Shown here piece after piece: positions 56,253 through 64,000 of a DNA stretch of 64,000 nt. The stretch covers positions 2,181,501-2,245,500 of the forward strand of contig NZ_CP018194.1 in the NCBI RefSeq assembly GCF_001889545.1, given 5' to 3'. Below the pieces are notes generated by a model. It was given only the letters and a program-made list of their open reading frames with translations. It made no database searches and had not been told where the DNA came from. Both the position numbers and the translations under genes were made by a program. The stretch comes from Granulibacter bethesdensis. Its GTDB lineage: Bacteria; Pseudomonadota; Alphaproteobacteria; Acetobacterales; Acetobacteraceae. Numbering within the stretch: position 1 is the first letter of the stretch; every line of letters starts with the position of its first letter.

Positions 56253-58009
56253 CCCCACCGGGATGTGCTGTTTCTCCATCCGGGAAACGCATTCCGGCCA
56301 TGTACGCGCCGCAATCCCATGTCATAGCGGTCATCATGACGCATAACCGCCACCCTTTTGCAACGAACCGGCGCTATCGGCTGGTATCACCTCTGCTGCG
56401 GCGCATTCTGGTGGTCAATATCATGCCGCTGGTGCTGCTGGTGGCGGCATTGCTCTATCTGGATCAGTACCAGAACGGGCTGCTGAGCGCCGAAGTGCTC
56501 ACCCTGCGGGAACAGGCGCGGATTTTTGCCGGTGCGCTGGGTGAAGTCGCCATTGATCCGCCGGGCAAGGCGCCACCGCATCTCTCCGCCGGGATTGCCC
56601 GACCGCTCTTGCGTCGACTGACCGAGCCGACCCCCAATGCCCGCGCCCGTCTCTACGGGCCTGATGGCAGTCTGGTGGCCGACAGTCAGGCCATGCGGCA
56701 CGATCCGGGCGAGGATATCGGCACGGAGCCGGTCGCCAACCCGCATGAGCGGAGCATGCTGACCGATATGGTCAGCACTTTTTACGACTGGGTGCAGACC
56801 CATTTCCCGCATGCCAGCCACTCCCCCATCATGAACACGGATCGGGATGAGGCGCTGGAGACAAGACCGCGCTGGCAGTCCGACACAGGCAAGGGCAAGT
56901 CCGCTGGCTTTACTCCGACCGATTCTGCACTGGAAATGCCCGCCTATATCCGCCGCACGGCTGATTCCCGGTTGCTGGTCACGGTGGCGGAACCGGTTCA
57001 GCACGATAATCACACCATCGGCATCATTCAGGTGACACGGGAAGCGCGGGAAGTCGATGCCAGCCTGTTTGCGATCCGTGTCTCCATTCTGGCTCTGTTC
57101 GGGCTGGCGCTGGGGCTGACGGTGATCATGTCCGGCTATCTGGCACGGACCATCGCCCGTCCCATGCGGAGCCTTGCGGTCGCTGCCGGACAGATGCGGG
57201 AAGAACGAGTACGCGGCAGCTATCTGCCACCTGCGCTGCTGCGGCGCGGCGATGAAATCGGGGAGCTCGCGGAAGCTCTCTCCGACAGCGCCGTCGCTTT
57301 ATGGGCCCGTATGGACGCGATCGAGCGTTTCGCCGCCGATGTGGCACATGAGATCAAAAACCCGCTTTCCTCCATCAACAGCGCCATTGAGACGCTGCGA
57401 CGGGTCGAGGATCCGGCTCAGCACAAACGGCTGATGAGCATCATCGCACAGGATGTAGGGCGGCTGGACCGCCTGATCACAGATATTTCCGATGCCAGCC
57501 GCGTTGATGCCGAACTGTCCCGCCAGCCAACGGAGGAGGTGGATGTGGCCCCCATTCTCTCCACCCTTGCAGAAATTCACGAAGCGACGCGGGATGAGGA
57601 AGATGGCGACCCTGTTCTGACTGTTCATATCTCCGATCAGCCGCTGGTGGTACGCGCGGTGGAAACGCGGCTGGTGCAGGTTCTGCATAATCTGATCGGC
57701 AATGCGGTCTCGTTCAGTCCGCCAAACGGGGTGATCACGCTTTCCGCAGGGCGTAACGGGCCGTTCATCCAGATCACGGTCGAGGATGAGGGACCGGGTA
57801 TCCCCGAATCAAAACTGGAACACATCTTTGACCGCTTTTACTCCGAGCGGCCTGAACGGGAGCAGTTCGGCAAGCATTCCGGGCTCGGCCTGTCGATCAG
57901 CCGGCAGATTATCGAAGCCCTGTCAGGGGAGATCAGCGCCGACAATCGCCGCGATGCGGAGTGCAAAATCATCGGCGCCCGGTTCATCATCAAGCTGCCC
58001 GGTACCTGA
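56249..58009 (+). CDS. chvG: Sensor histidine kinase ChvG
   Basis: The membrane kinase partner of ChvI. It has a first membrane segment near residues 52-72 ([19 protein letters not shown]), a periplasmic sensor of about 200 residues, a second segment ([21 protein letters not shown]), HAMP, the phospho-acceptor His in [12 protein letters not shown] (residue 367) and the ATPase boxes ending [13 protein letters not shown] 56249 overlaps chvI; ATG 56336 is an alternative start. In many relatives hprK follows; here an opposite-strand gene follows instead. Confidence 0.93.
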   Translation: MTPPGCAVSPSGKRIPAMYAPQSHVIAVIMTHNRHPFATNRRYRLVSPLLRRILVVNIMPLVLLVAALLYLDQYQNGLLSAEVLTLREQARIFAGALGEVAIDPPGKAPPHLSAGIARPLLRRLTEPTPNARARLYGPDGSLVADSQAMRHDPGEDIGTEPVANPHERSMLTDMVSTFYDWVQTHFPHASHSPIMNTDRDEALETRPRWQSDTGKGKSAGFTPTDSALEMPAYIRRTADSRLLVTVAEPVQHDNHTIGIIQVTREAREVDASLFAIRVSILALFGLALGLTVIMSGYLARTIARPMRSLAVAAGQMREERVRGSYLPPALLRRGDEIGELAEALSDSAVALWARMDAIERFAADVAHEIKNPLSSINSAIETLRRVEDPAQHKRLMSIIAQDVGRLDRLITDISDASRVDAELSRQPTEEVDVAPILSTLAEIHEATRDEEDGDPVLTVHISDQPLVVRAVETRLVQVLHNLIGNAVSFSPPNGVITLSAGRNGPFIQITVEDEGPGIPESKLEHIFDRFYSERPEREQFGKHSGLGLSISRQIIEALSGEISADNRRDAECKIIGARFIIKLPGT

Positions 58010-58030
58010 ACCGGGCAGAAACAGCCCGGA

Positions 58031-59302
58031 TTACGGACGGATAACACTCTGTGCCGGAACCTGCAGCAGCCCTTGATCCATTTTTTGCTCGGAGCCCAGA
58101 TCCTGAACCGGAACAACGACCGGCTTTTTCCACGGCGTGGAATGATACCAGGCGATGATCCGGACCAGCAGCGCCAGCACAGCCATGGCCATGACATTAA
58201 CCACAATCTGGCGGATGCTCCATGGCGACACACCATCCAGAGCAGCGGTCCCAAGCTGGGCCAGCACAACGGTGCACAGAAAAACAGGCAGTGAATAGGT
58301 TCCTGCGGTGATGAACGGACGCGCCCAGCTGCGGTGAAGAAAGGCCGGACGCTTTCCGACCATGCTCACCACCAGCCATGCAACAGCCAGAAAATGCAGA
58401 TAGATCAGGGGCGGCAGGACGGTCTTGTTGGTATTCGCCGTCACCCATTCAGCGATGGCCGCGCCCGTCTCGCCCGCATGGCTCAACAAGCCGGTGCGGG
58501 CGACGAAACCGAAAACAATCAGGCCAATGGCACCGATGCGGAACAGGCCCATGCCCTTGTCACGGAAAACCGGCGGCACCGAAACCCATCCGGCTGTCAG
58601 CGCATAACCGGTGAAGAAAACCAGTTGCCAGCTGAAGGGATCGAAAAACCAGTGACGCTTCGTACTGGGATCGGCCGGCAAATTCCAGCCCAGCAGCAGG
58701 GCCCCTGCCCACAGCAGAACCGATGCGACGACAGGCAGGCGACGATCCAGCTTCGCCAGCAGAACCGCAACCGGCACCATCGCCATGATCACGACATAAA
58801 CCGGCAGTACATCGAGATAGCCCGGCACGTAGCTCAGCATCACGATGCCTCGGAATGCCTGCACCGGATCGTCATACAGATGATACAGTTCGAACAGTTC
58901 AACAAAATTATAGTGGCGATGACCGGTCACATGGGCCAGCAGACCTGGCAGGGCCGCCACCGCCATCACCAACCCGAGTTGGGCCGCATAAATCTGCCAG
59001 ACCCGCAGCGACACACGTGCAGTTCCCAGCGCCCATCCTGCCCGGCGATAAACGCTGCCAAAAGCGTAGGCACAGGAGGCACCCGAGACAAAAAAGAAAA
59101 TACAGGCCGCATCGCTGAAGCCGAAACTGGCCGGCATCAGATGAGAGAAGCTGTTGTTCCGGATATGGTCGATCAGGATGATGAACAGGGATACGCCCCG
59201 GAAAAAATCAATCCGCAGATCGCGCTCCTTGCGGACACGCACAGGCTGCACCACCGGATTGGCCGAACCGGAAACCGTTCCTTGACAAAGGGAATCGCTC
59301 AT
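58031..59302 (-). CDS. opgC: OpgC-like succinyl/acyltransferase membrane protein
   Basis: A 423-aa membrane protein with about ten segments. It begins RDLRIDFFRGVSLFIILIDHI, typical of the OpgC family, which modifies osmoregulated periplasmic glucans. I use ATG 59302; an upstream frame of 93 codons runs through a hairpin and is rejected. The glucan synthesis genes opgGH are not in the window. The short C-terminal tail is hydrophilic. Confidence 0.87.
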   Translation of the reverse strand: MSDSLCQGTVSGSANPVVQPVRVRKERDLRIDFFRGVSLFIILIDHIRNNSFSHLMPASFGFSDAACIFFFVSGASCAYAFGSVYRRAGWALGTARVSLRVWQIYAAQLGLVMAVAALPGLLAHVTGHRHYNFVELFELYHLYDDPVQAFRGIVMLSYVPGYLDVLPVYVVIMAMVPVAVLLAKLDRRLPVVASVLLWAGALLLGWNLPADPSTKRHWFFDPFSWQLVFFTGYALTAGWVSVPPVFRDKGMGLFRIGAIGLIVFGFVARTGLLSHAGETGAAIAEWVTANTNKTVLPPLIYLHFLAVAWLVVSMVGKRPAFLHRSWARPFITAGTYSLPVFLCTVVLAQLGTAALDGVSPWSIRQIVVNVMAMAVLALLVRIIAWYHSTPWKKPVVVPVQDLGSEQKMDQGLLQVPAQSVIRP

Positions 59303-59322
59303 AACCGCGCCAGATCCTTTCC

Positions 59323-59355
59323 TCTTTCTGCCGTCTGCCGCAGACGGCAGAAAGA
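59323..59355. repeat. Perfect 15-bp inverted repeat with 3-base loop in the opgC leader
   Basis: The arm TCTTTCTGCCGTCTG (59323-59337) pairs fully with the arm at 59341-59355 across the loop CCG. It sits 20 bp upstream of the opgC ATG, next to its AAAGGA. Without a T run it is less like a terminator than a leader structure. Confidence 0.85.
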
Positions 59356-59437
59356 TCAGCCGATCATGCCAGACCAGACAATGCCCGATCTGCCAACATG
59401 GCTGACCCAACGAGAATGACGATTGGACACTAGCCCA

Positions 59438-59452
59438 TGCGAACGGTTCGCA
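59438..59452. promoter_or_regulatory. Palindrome TGCGAAC-G-GTTCGCA
   Basis: A perfect 7-bp-arm palindrome with one central base, midway between opgC and hpnN. It looks like a dimer-binding operator; the regulator is unknown. Confidence 0.45.
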
Positions 59453-59610
59453 CAGCAAAAAGAATTTGACCAAACGTAACAGACCATTCCATTGCCCTGC
59501 GCCAGGACGCCTACCCCTCTCCGCCGCCATGGGGTAACCCCGACAATTCCCGCACGGGATCGCTACATCCCGAAGGGACAAAAGACGCTTAGATGAGGGA
59601 GCCTGCCGGA

Positions 59611-62217
59611 ATGGGTCTCAAGATCATGGGGTCGACCGCCCTGCTGACCGAAGCCACGCGCTTCTGCCGCCGCCGCGCGCTGTGGGTGGTGCTGGCAGCC
59701 ATGGTGCTGGCGGGACTCAGCCTGACCCATGCCGCCCATCACCTGGGGGTCAGCACCAATACAGATGAGCTGTTTGCCTCCTCCCTTCCATGGCGGCAAC
59801 GTCAGATCGCCTATGAGAAGAATTTTCCACAGAATCAGGATCTGCTGGTCGCTGTGGTCGATGGCTCCATCCCGGAGGAAGCCGAAGCCACGGCCGATGC
59901 GCTTACAAAGGCGCTGTCTGAAGACAAGGAGCATTTTCTTTCTGTCCAGCAGCCAGGAGCGCTGCCTTATTTCCAGAAGGAGGGGCTGCTGTTTCTCGAC
60001 CAGAAAAGCCTGTCCAGCCTGCTGGACCAGACGATCGACGCACAGCCTTTTCTGGGCCAGTTGACGGCAGATCCCAGCGCTCGCGGTCTGTTCGCGGCGC
60101 TTTCCCTCGTTGCGATGGGTGTCTCGCGCGGGGAGGCCAACCTCCAGCCCTTCATGCCGGCGCTGCAAGGTTTCGATGATGCATTGCGTCAGGCGGCAGG
60201 CGGACACCCGAAACCGCTTTCATGGGAGAACCTGCTGGCCGGTCCGCTGGCGCAACAGGCAGGAAAATACCGCTTCGTGCTGGCCCAGCCGCGGCTGGAT
60301 TACGACGCGCTGGAACCCGGTGGCGCTGCAACTGCCGTGCTGAGACACATCGCCGCCGGGCTGGAATTCGTTCGCACCGGGCAGGCGCATGTGCGCATTA
60401 CCGGCCCTGTGGCGCTCGCGGATGAAGAATTCTCCACCGTTGCCCATGGCATGGTGGAAGGCACCATCATCAGCATCGCCCTGATTACGCTCTGGCTGTT
60501 TCTGGCCCTGCGCAGTTGGCGGCTGATCCTGCCGGTGCTGGCTACCCTGATGCTTGGTTTGATACTGACGATCGGGTTTGCCTCAGTGGCGGTTGGTACA
60601 CTGAATCTCGTCTCGGTCGCGTTTGCGATCCTGTTCGTGGGGATCGCCGTCGATTTCGCCATTCAGTACTGTGTGCGCTTCCGTGAAGTGAGGCACGAAA
60701 TCGCCGATCCGGCCATTTCCCTGCCAGAAACCACGCGCCGGGTTGGTGGACAGATTCTGGTGGCCGCCGCCGCAACAGCCGCCGGGTTTCTGGCTTTTGT
60801 CCCGACCAGCTTCGAAGGCGTGGCCGAACTGGGGCTGATTGCCGGGATAGGTATGGTGATTGCTTTTTTCTGTACCATGACCTTCCTGCCAGCCATGCTG
60901 AGCCTGTTCCGCCCGCGGGCTGAAGGACGGGAAATCGGCTTTGCCGTCGGTATGCCGATCGACCGCACCCTGCTGCGCTGGCGGCGGCCTGTTCTGCTGG
61001 TCTTTGCCCTGATCGCCGTTTCCGGGATCGCTCAGCTGTCCCGGCTGACTTTCGATTCCGATCCGCTGCACACCAAAAACCCGAATACGGAGGCCATGCG
61101 GACGCTCTACGGCATGATGGGCGACCCCATGACCAACCCCTATTCCGCCGATATTCTGGTGGCGAACCGGGAGCAGGCCGAGGCGCTGGCCAAAAAACTG
61201 GAAAAGCTGCCGACCGTCGCCGAGGTTCTGACGCTCTCCTCTTTCGTGCCCGACAATCAGGATGAAAAACTGGCGCTGGTCGCGGATGCCGCCAGTCTGC
61301 TGGGGCCGACCCTGACCCCTCACACACCCCCATCCTCCGTGACGGCGGAACAAATCAGGCTGGCAATCGGCTCGGCGCTGGGGCAGATCCGCCCGGCTTT
61401 GGCCAAACTGCCCGCCAATCATCCTCTGGCTGGAATCGCGGCAGCGCTCGACCGGCTGTCCCACACATCCGATGAAACGCTTCTGGCCGCCAATGCAGCA
61501 CTGGTGCGGTTCCTGCCGATGCAGCTTGAGCGCCTGCGCACGGCCCTGAGCGCCGAGAAAGTCAGCGTCAAGGATATTCCTCCCGCATTGGCGAAAGACT
61601 GGCAGCTTCCAGATGGACGGGTACGCGTCCAGGCCATGACCAGCCCCAAAGCCTCCGACAGCGCCGGGCTGCACCGTTTCGCCGCCGAGGTTCTGGCCGT
61701 TGCCCCCGATGCAAGCGGCTCCGCCATCGTCATCGTGGAAACGGCTCAGACTATCGTGAACGCTTTCCGTCATGCCGCGATGGGGGCCATTGCCGCCATC
61801 ATGGTGATCCTTGCCCTCGCCCTGCGGCGGATGCTGGATGCGGCACTGGTGATGTCGGCGCTGCTACTCTCGGCGCTGATGACGGTGGTGGTCATCACCC
61901 TGCTGCCCATGACGCTGAATTTCGCCAATATCATCGCCCTGCCGCTGCTGCTGGGTGTTGGCGTCTCGTTCAACATCTATTTCGTGATGAACTGGCGGGC
62001 TGGAGTCAGCGGCTTTCTGGCGACCGCCACAGCCCGCGCCGTGATTTTCTCAGCGCTGACCACCGGGACCGCCTTCGGATCACTGGCATTGTCCGAGCAT
62101 CCGGGCACGGCCAGCATGGGCAATCTGCTGATGATCAGCCTCGGCTGCACCCTGGTTGCCTCGCTGATCTATATCCCGGCCCTGCTTTCCGGCCTGCGAA
62201 GGCAGGGTCAGGCCTGA
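59611..62217 (+). CDS. hpnN: Hopanoid transporter HpnN (RND/MMPL family)
   Basis: An 868-aa inner-membrane RND-type protein that moves hopanoids to the outer membrane. It has the two-fold layout: one segment near residues 20-40, a large periplasmic loop (starting STNTDELFASSLPWRQRQIAYEK), a block of five segments, then the same again. ATG 59611 has GGGAG nine bases upstream; ATG 59593 would add six residues without a ribosome site. An HpnL-like gene nearby supports the call. Its end overlaps the convergent methyltransferase by 10 bp. Confidence 0.92.
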   Translation: MGLKIMGSTALLTEATRFCRRRALWVVLAAMVLAGLSLTHAAHHLGVSTNTDELFASSLPWRQRQIAYEKNFPQNQDLLVAVVDGSIPEEAEATADALTKALSEDKEHFLSVQQPGALPYFQKEGLLFLDQKSLSSLLDQTIDAQPFLGQLTADPSARGLFAALSLVAMGVSRGEANLQPFMPALQGFDDALRQAAGGHPKPLSWENLLAGPLAQQAGKYRFVLAQPRLDYDALEPGGAATAVLRHIAAGLEFVRTGQAHVRITGPVALADEEFSTVAHGMVEGTIISIALITLWLFLALRSWRLILPVLATLMLGLILTIGFASVAVGTLNLVSVAFAILFVGIAVDFAIQYCVRFREVRHEIADPAISLPETTRRVGGQILVAAAATAAGFLAFVPTSFEGVAELGLIAGIGMVIAFFCTMTFLPAMLSLFRPRAEGREIGFAVGMPIDRTLLRWRRPVLLVFALIAVSGIAQLSRLTFDSDPLHTKNPNTEAMRTLYGMMGDPMTNPYSADILVANREQAEALAKKLEKLPTVAEVLTLSSFVPDNQDEKLALVADAASLLGPTLTPHTPPSSVTAEQIRLAIGSALGQIRPALAKLPANHPLAGIAAALDRLSHTSDETLLAANAALVRFLPMQLERLRTALSAEKVSVKDIPPALAKDWQLPDGRVRVQAMTSPKASDSAGLHRFAAEVLAVAPDASGSAIVIVETAQTIVNAFRHAAMGAIAAIMVILALALRRMLDAALVMSALLLSALMTVVVITLLPMTLNFANIIALPLLLGVGVSFNIYFVMNWRAGVSGFLATATARAVIFSALTTGTAFGSLALSEHPGTASMGNLLMISLGCTLVASLIYIPALLSGLRRQGQA

Positions 62218-63149
62218 GCACGGATCAGACGGCGCAAAGCGCGTATATCATCCGGGCGGGTGCGGCAGCATCCGCCGATGATCCGTGCTCCGAGACGGAG
62301 CCAGCTTCTTGCCTGTTCTGCCCAGTCACCAGGTCGCCTGTGTCCCCAGCAACGGGTCACAGGATCAAATAGCTCTCCGGCATTGGGGTAGACGATCACA
62401 GGCAGGCCGCCACGGCGTAAACAGCGGATCAGGGCAGGCACCAGCGCCGGATCGGTACAATTGATCCCGATGGCGGCCACGGAAGGGCAGGCTGCCATTG
62501 CCTGCACGCAGCGCCTCAATGGCGTTCCATCGGCGATATGCGTCGCATCCCGCACGGAAAAGCTGATCCATCCCGGCAGACTCAATGCCTGAAGCAAATC
62601 CGCAAACGCCAGCGCCTCATCCAGACGTGGTACAGTCTCGCAGGCAATGAGATCGGCCCCGCCCGCCGCAAGCGCACGCATACGGGGACCATGGAACGCC
62701 AGATAGCGCGATCGCGACAGGGTATAGCGTCCGGTATATTCCGATCCATCGGCCCGGCATGCGCCATATGGTCCCAGCGAGCCAGCCACCAACGGACGAA
62801 TCCGGTTGCGACGCTGCTCCTCCGTCAGACTGGCCCAGACATCATCCCGAACCGAGCAGGCCAGCCGCGCCGCATTGGCCATGACCGCCATAGCCTGCCG
62901 CCTTGACAATCCCCTGCGCTGCAACCCCGGCAGACTCAGCTGATAACTGGCGGTTTCGATACAATCCGCCCCGGCCTCCAGATAGGCCCGATGCACCGCC
63001 GCAATCGCTGCAGGATCATCCAGCAGTAAACGACCGGACCAGAGCGGATCATGCAGATCATGCCCGGCACGCTCCAGCTCCGTCGCCAGCGCGCCATCGA
63101 GAATGAGGGGTCGGGCATGCCGGAAGAGAGAAGAGACCAACGCCACCAC
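62208..63149 (-). CDS. mmuM: Homocysteine S-methyltransferase family protein
   Basis: A zinc enzyme that makes methionine from homocysteine and S-methylmethionine or a related donor. The fold starts LILDGALATELERAG; the zinc cysteines are in GINC and the late GGCCRT pair. The length of 313 aa is normal. The start is uncertain: GTG 63149 lies too near its GGGAGGG, and the GTG after it or TTG 63140 are possible. Confidence 0.88.
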   Translation of the reverse strand: MVALVSSLFRHARPLILDGALATELERAGHDLHDPLWSGRLLLDDPAAIAAVHRAYLEAGADCIETASYQLSLPGLQRRGLSRRQAMAVMANAARLACSVRDDVWASLTEEQRRNRIRPLVAGSLGPYGACRADGSEYTGRYTLSRSRYLAFHGPRMRALAAGGADLIACETVPRLDEALAFADLLQALSLPGWISFSVRDATHIADGTPLRRCVQAMAACPSVAAIGINCTDPALVPALIRCLRRGGLPVIVYPNAGELFDPVTRCWGHRRPGDWAEQARSWLRLGARIIGGCCRTRPDDIRALRRLIRAQA

Positions 63150-63179
63150 ACCCTCCCGTCATCGTCGGCACACATAATT

Positions 63180-64000
63180 TCAGCGTTGCAAGGCCCTTGC
63201 TTCCGTTACTTGCCATCCCAGCAGAATTGGCACGCCAACCAGCAGATCCCGCGCCCGCCGCACCAGAGAAATACCAATGGCAATATCCGGTGGCACACCA
63301 AAGACGCTGCCGAGCGCAACATAGGCAGCTTCCTGCACCCCCAGCAGACCAGGCACCATGAAAGCCCCCGCCACCAGACCGTGCATCATCCCCTCCACCG
63401 CCAACGCGTCGATGAACGGCAATTGCACACCCAACAGATGCGCCGTGAGCCAGGTTGCAACGCCAGATCCCATCCAGGCCAGAAAATGCCAGCCAATCCC
63501 CCTCAGCAGGGCAGGCAGATTGGCAGAGAGCTGGGTCAGCTCCATCTCCAGACAGTCAAGACCATCACCCAGAGCAGGAGCCGCCACTTTGGCAGCCAGC
63601 GCCCGCATCATCGGGCCGACCCCATGGCGCTGCACCCATACCGCGCCCCACCCTGCCAGACCGGCCACCACAACCCCGGCCACTGCCGGGACCAGCAAAG
63701 TGCCGGATGACGTGCTGGCCAGCAGGATCGTCAGCCCGAGCAAGGCAAAAATCAGCTGGGCCAGAAACTCACAGGTGACATCCACAATGGTCGAGGCCGC
63801 CGCGACCGGCCAGCGCAGCCCCCAAAGTGTCGCGGCGCGCGCGCCAAGCACCAGACCCCCGATTTGCGAAAATGGCAGACAGGTGCTGGCGGCATCCCTC
63901 ACCATCCTGCACCAGACCGGCAGCCAGAACGAGACATTGCCGGGCAGCATCTGCCGCCATGCCCGCCCCAGCAGCAGGAAAATCGGCACCTGCAACAGGC
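63180..64000 (-). CDS. HpnL-like membrane protein (UPF0104/LPG synthase TM family), N-terminus beyond window
   Basis: At least 273 codons of a membrane protein whose 5' end lies off the right edge. It has at least five or six membrane segments, and stretches such as GLVAGAFMVPGLLGVQEAAYVALG resemble hopanoid-associated HpnL. The nearness of hpnN supports this. The TTG near 63995 is just an internal codon. Its C-terminal end is at 63180, 31 bp from the methyltransferase start. Confidence 0.8.
   Translation of the reverse strand, partial: LLQVPIFLLLGRAWRQMLPGNVSFWLPVWCRMVRDAASTCLPFSQIGGLVLGARAATLWGLRWPVAAASTIVDVTCEFLAQLIFALLGLTILLASTSSGTLLVPAVAGVVVAGLAGWGAVWVQRHGVGPMMRALAAKVAAPALGDGLDCLEMELTQLSANLPALLRGIGWHFLAWMGSGVATWLTAHLLGVQLPFIDALAVEGMMHGLVAGAFMVPGLLGVQEAAYVALGSVFGVPPDIAIGISLVRRARDLLVGVPILLGWQVTEARALQR

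Larger units (their letters stand above)
59303..59610. promoter_or_regulatory. 308-bp divergent region between opgC and hpnN
   Basis: It carries a striking hairpin at 59323-59355 and a separate palindrome at 59438-59452. No gene is visible. Promoters for both flanking genes should lie here, but I cannot name the -35/-10 boxes with confidence. Confidence 0.5.

Noticed and set aside
1-64000. CRISPR arrays, insertion sequences, prophage or integrase genes
   Set aside because: No regularly spaced repeats, transposase motifs or phage genes were seen; the repeats found are short tandem units or hairpins.

Overview
The window reads as a contiguous piece of an alphaproteobacterial chromosome, most probably an acetic acid bacterium (Acetobacteraceae). 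The evidence is a pqqABCDE operon, a periplasmic quinoprotein methanol dehydrogenase, ChvG/ChvI regulators, hopanoid transport genes (hpnN, hpnL-like) and high GC with dense, overlapping operons. The combination of methanol dehydrogenase, pqq and NAD-linked formate dehydrogenase suggests a methylotrophic member such as Granulibacter; this is inference, not a database match. I see no phage, insertion sequence or CRISPR array.

Region 1 (1-15.3 kb) is a one-carbon oxidation island. It holds a lanthanide-type (XoxF-like) methanol dehydrogenase cut by the window edge, two small exported proteins of unknown function, pqqABCDE for the PQQ cofactor, a LysR regulator, and the soluble NAD-dependent formate dehydrogenase genes fdsG-fdsB-fdsA followed by fdhD, fdsD and an oxalate/formate-type MFS carrier. 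Together these could oxidise methanol in the periplasm and formate in the cytosol. The step from formaldehyde to formate is not in the window. The fds promoter region carries a Fur-like box and a LysR-type palindrome, and a strong intrinsic terminator separates fdsA from fdhD.

Region 2 (15.3-25 kb) holds ilvD with a divergent LysR gene, a TonB-dependent siderophore receptor behind a Fur box, and a sulfur-transfer cluster: two cysteine desulfurases, a [2Fe-2S] ferredoxin, and the tRNA thiouridylase mnmA. The end of mnmA runs into a tRNA-Met gene.

Region 3 (25-41.4 kb) is housekeeping: an alpha/beta hydrolase, anmK, tyrS, rocD, a nucleoside deoxyribosyltransferase-like gene, a giant AsmA/YhdP-like envelope protein, glnE, bcp, and a tightly overlapped operon aat / exported protein / lipoprotein / msrQ / amino-acid permease.

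Region 4 (41.4-54.7 kb) holds aroQ-accB-accC, thiS-thiG, small proteins, tRNA-Arg, a lipase-like hydrolase, a CHCC zinc-finger protein, polA, a pirin, a third member of the exported family seen at 39.4-40.7 kb, and divergent oxyR / katA.

Region 5 (54.7-64 kb) holds a HugZ-like protein, chvI-chvG, opgC, hpnN, a homocysteine S-methyltransferase and an HpnL-like membrane protein cut by the window end.
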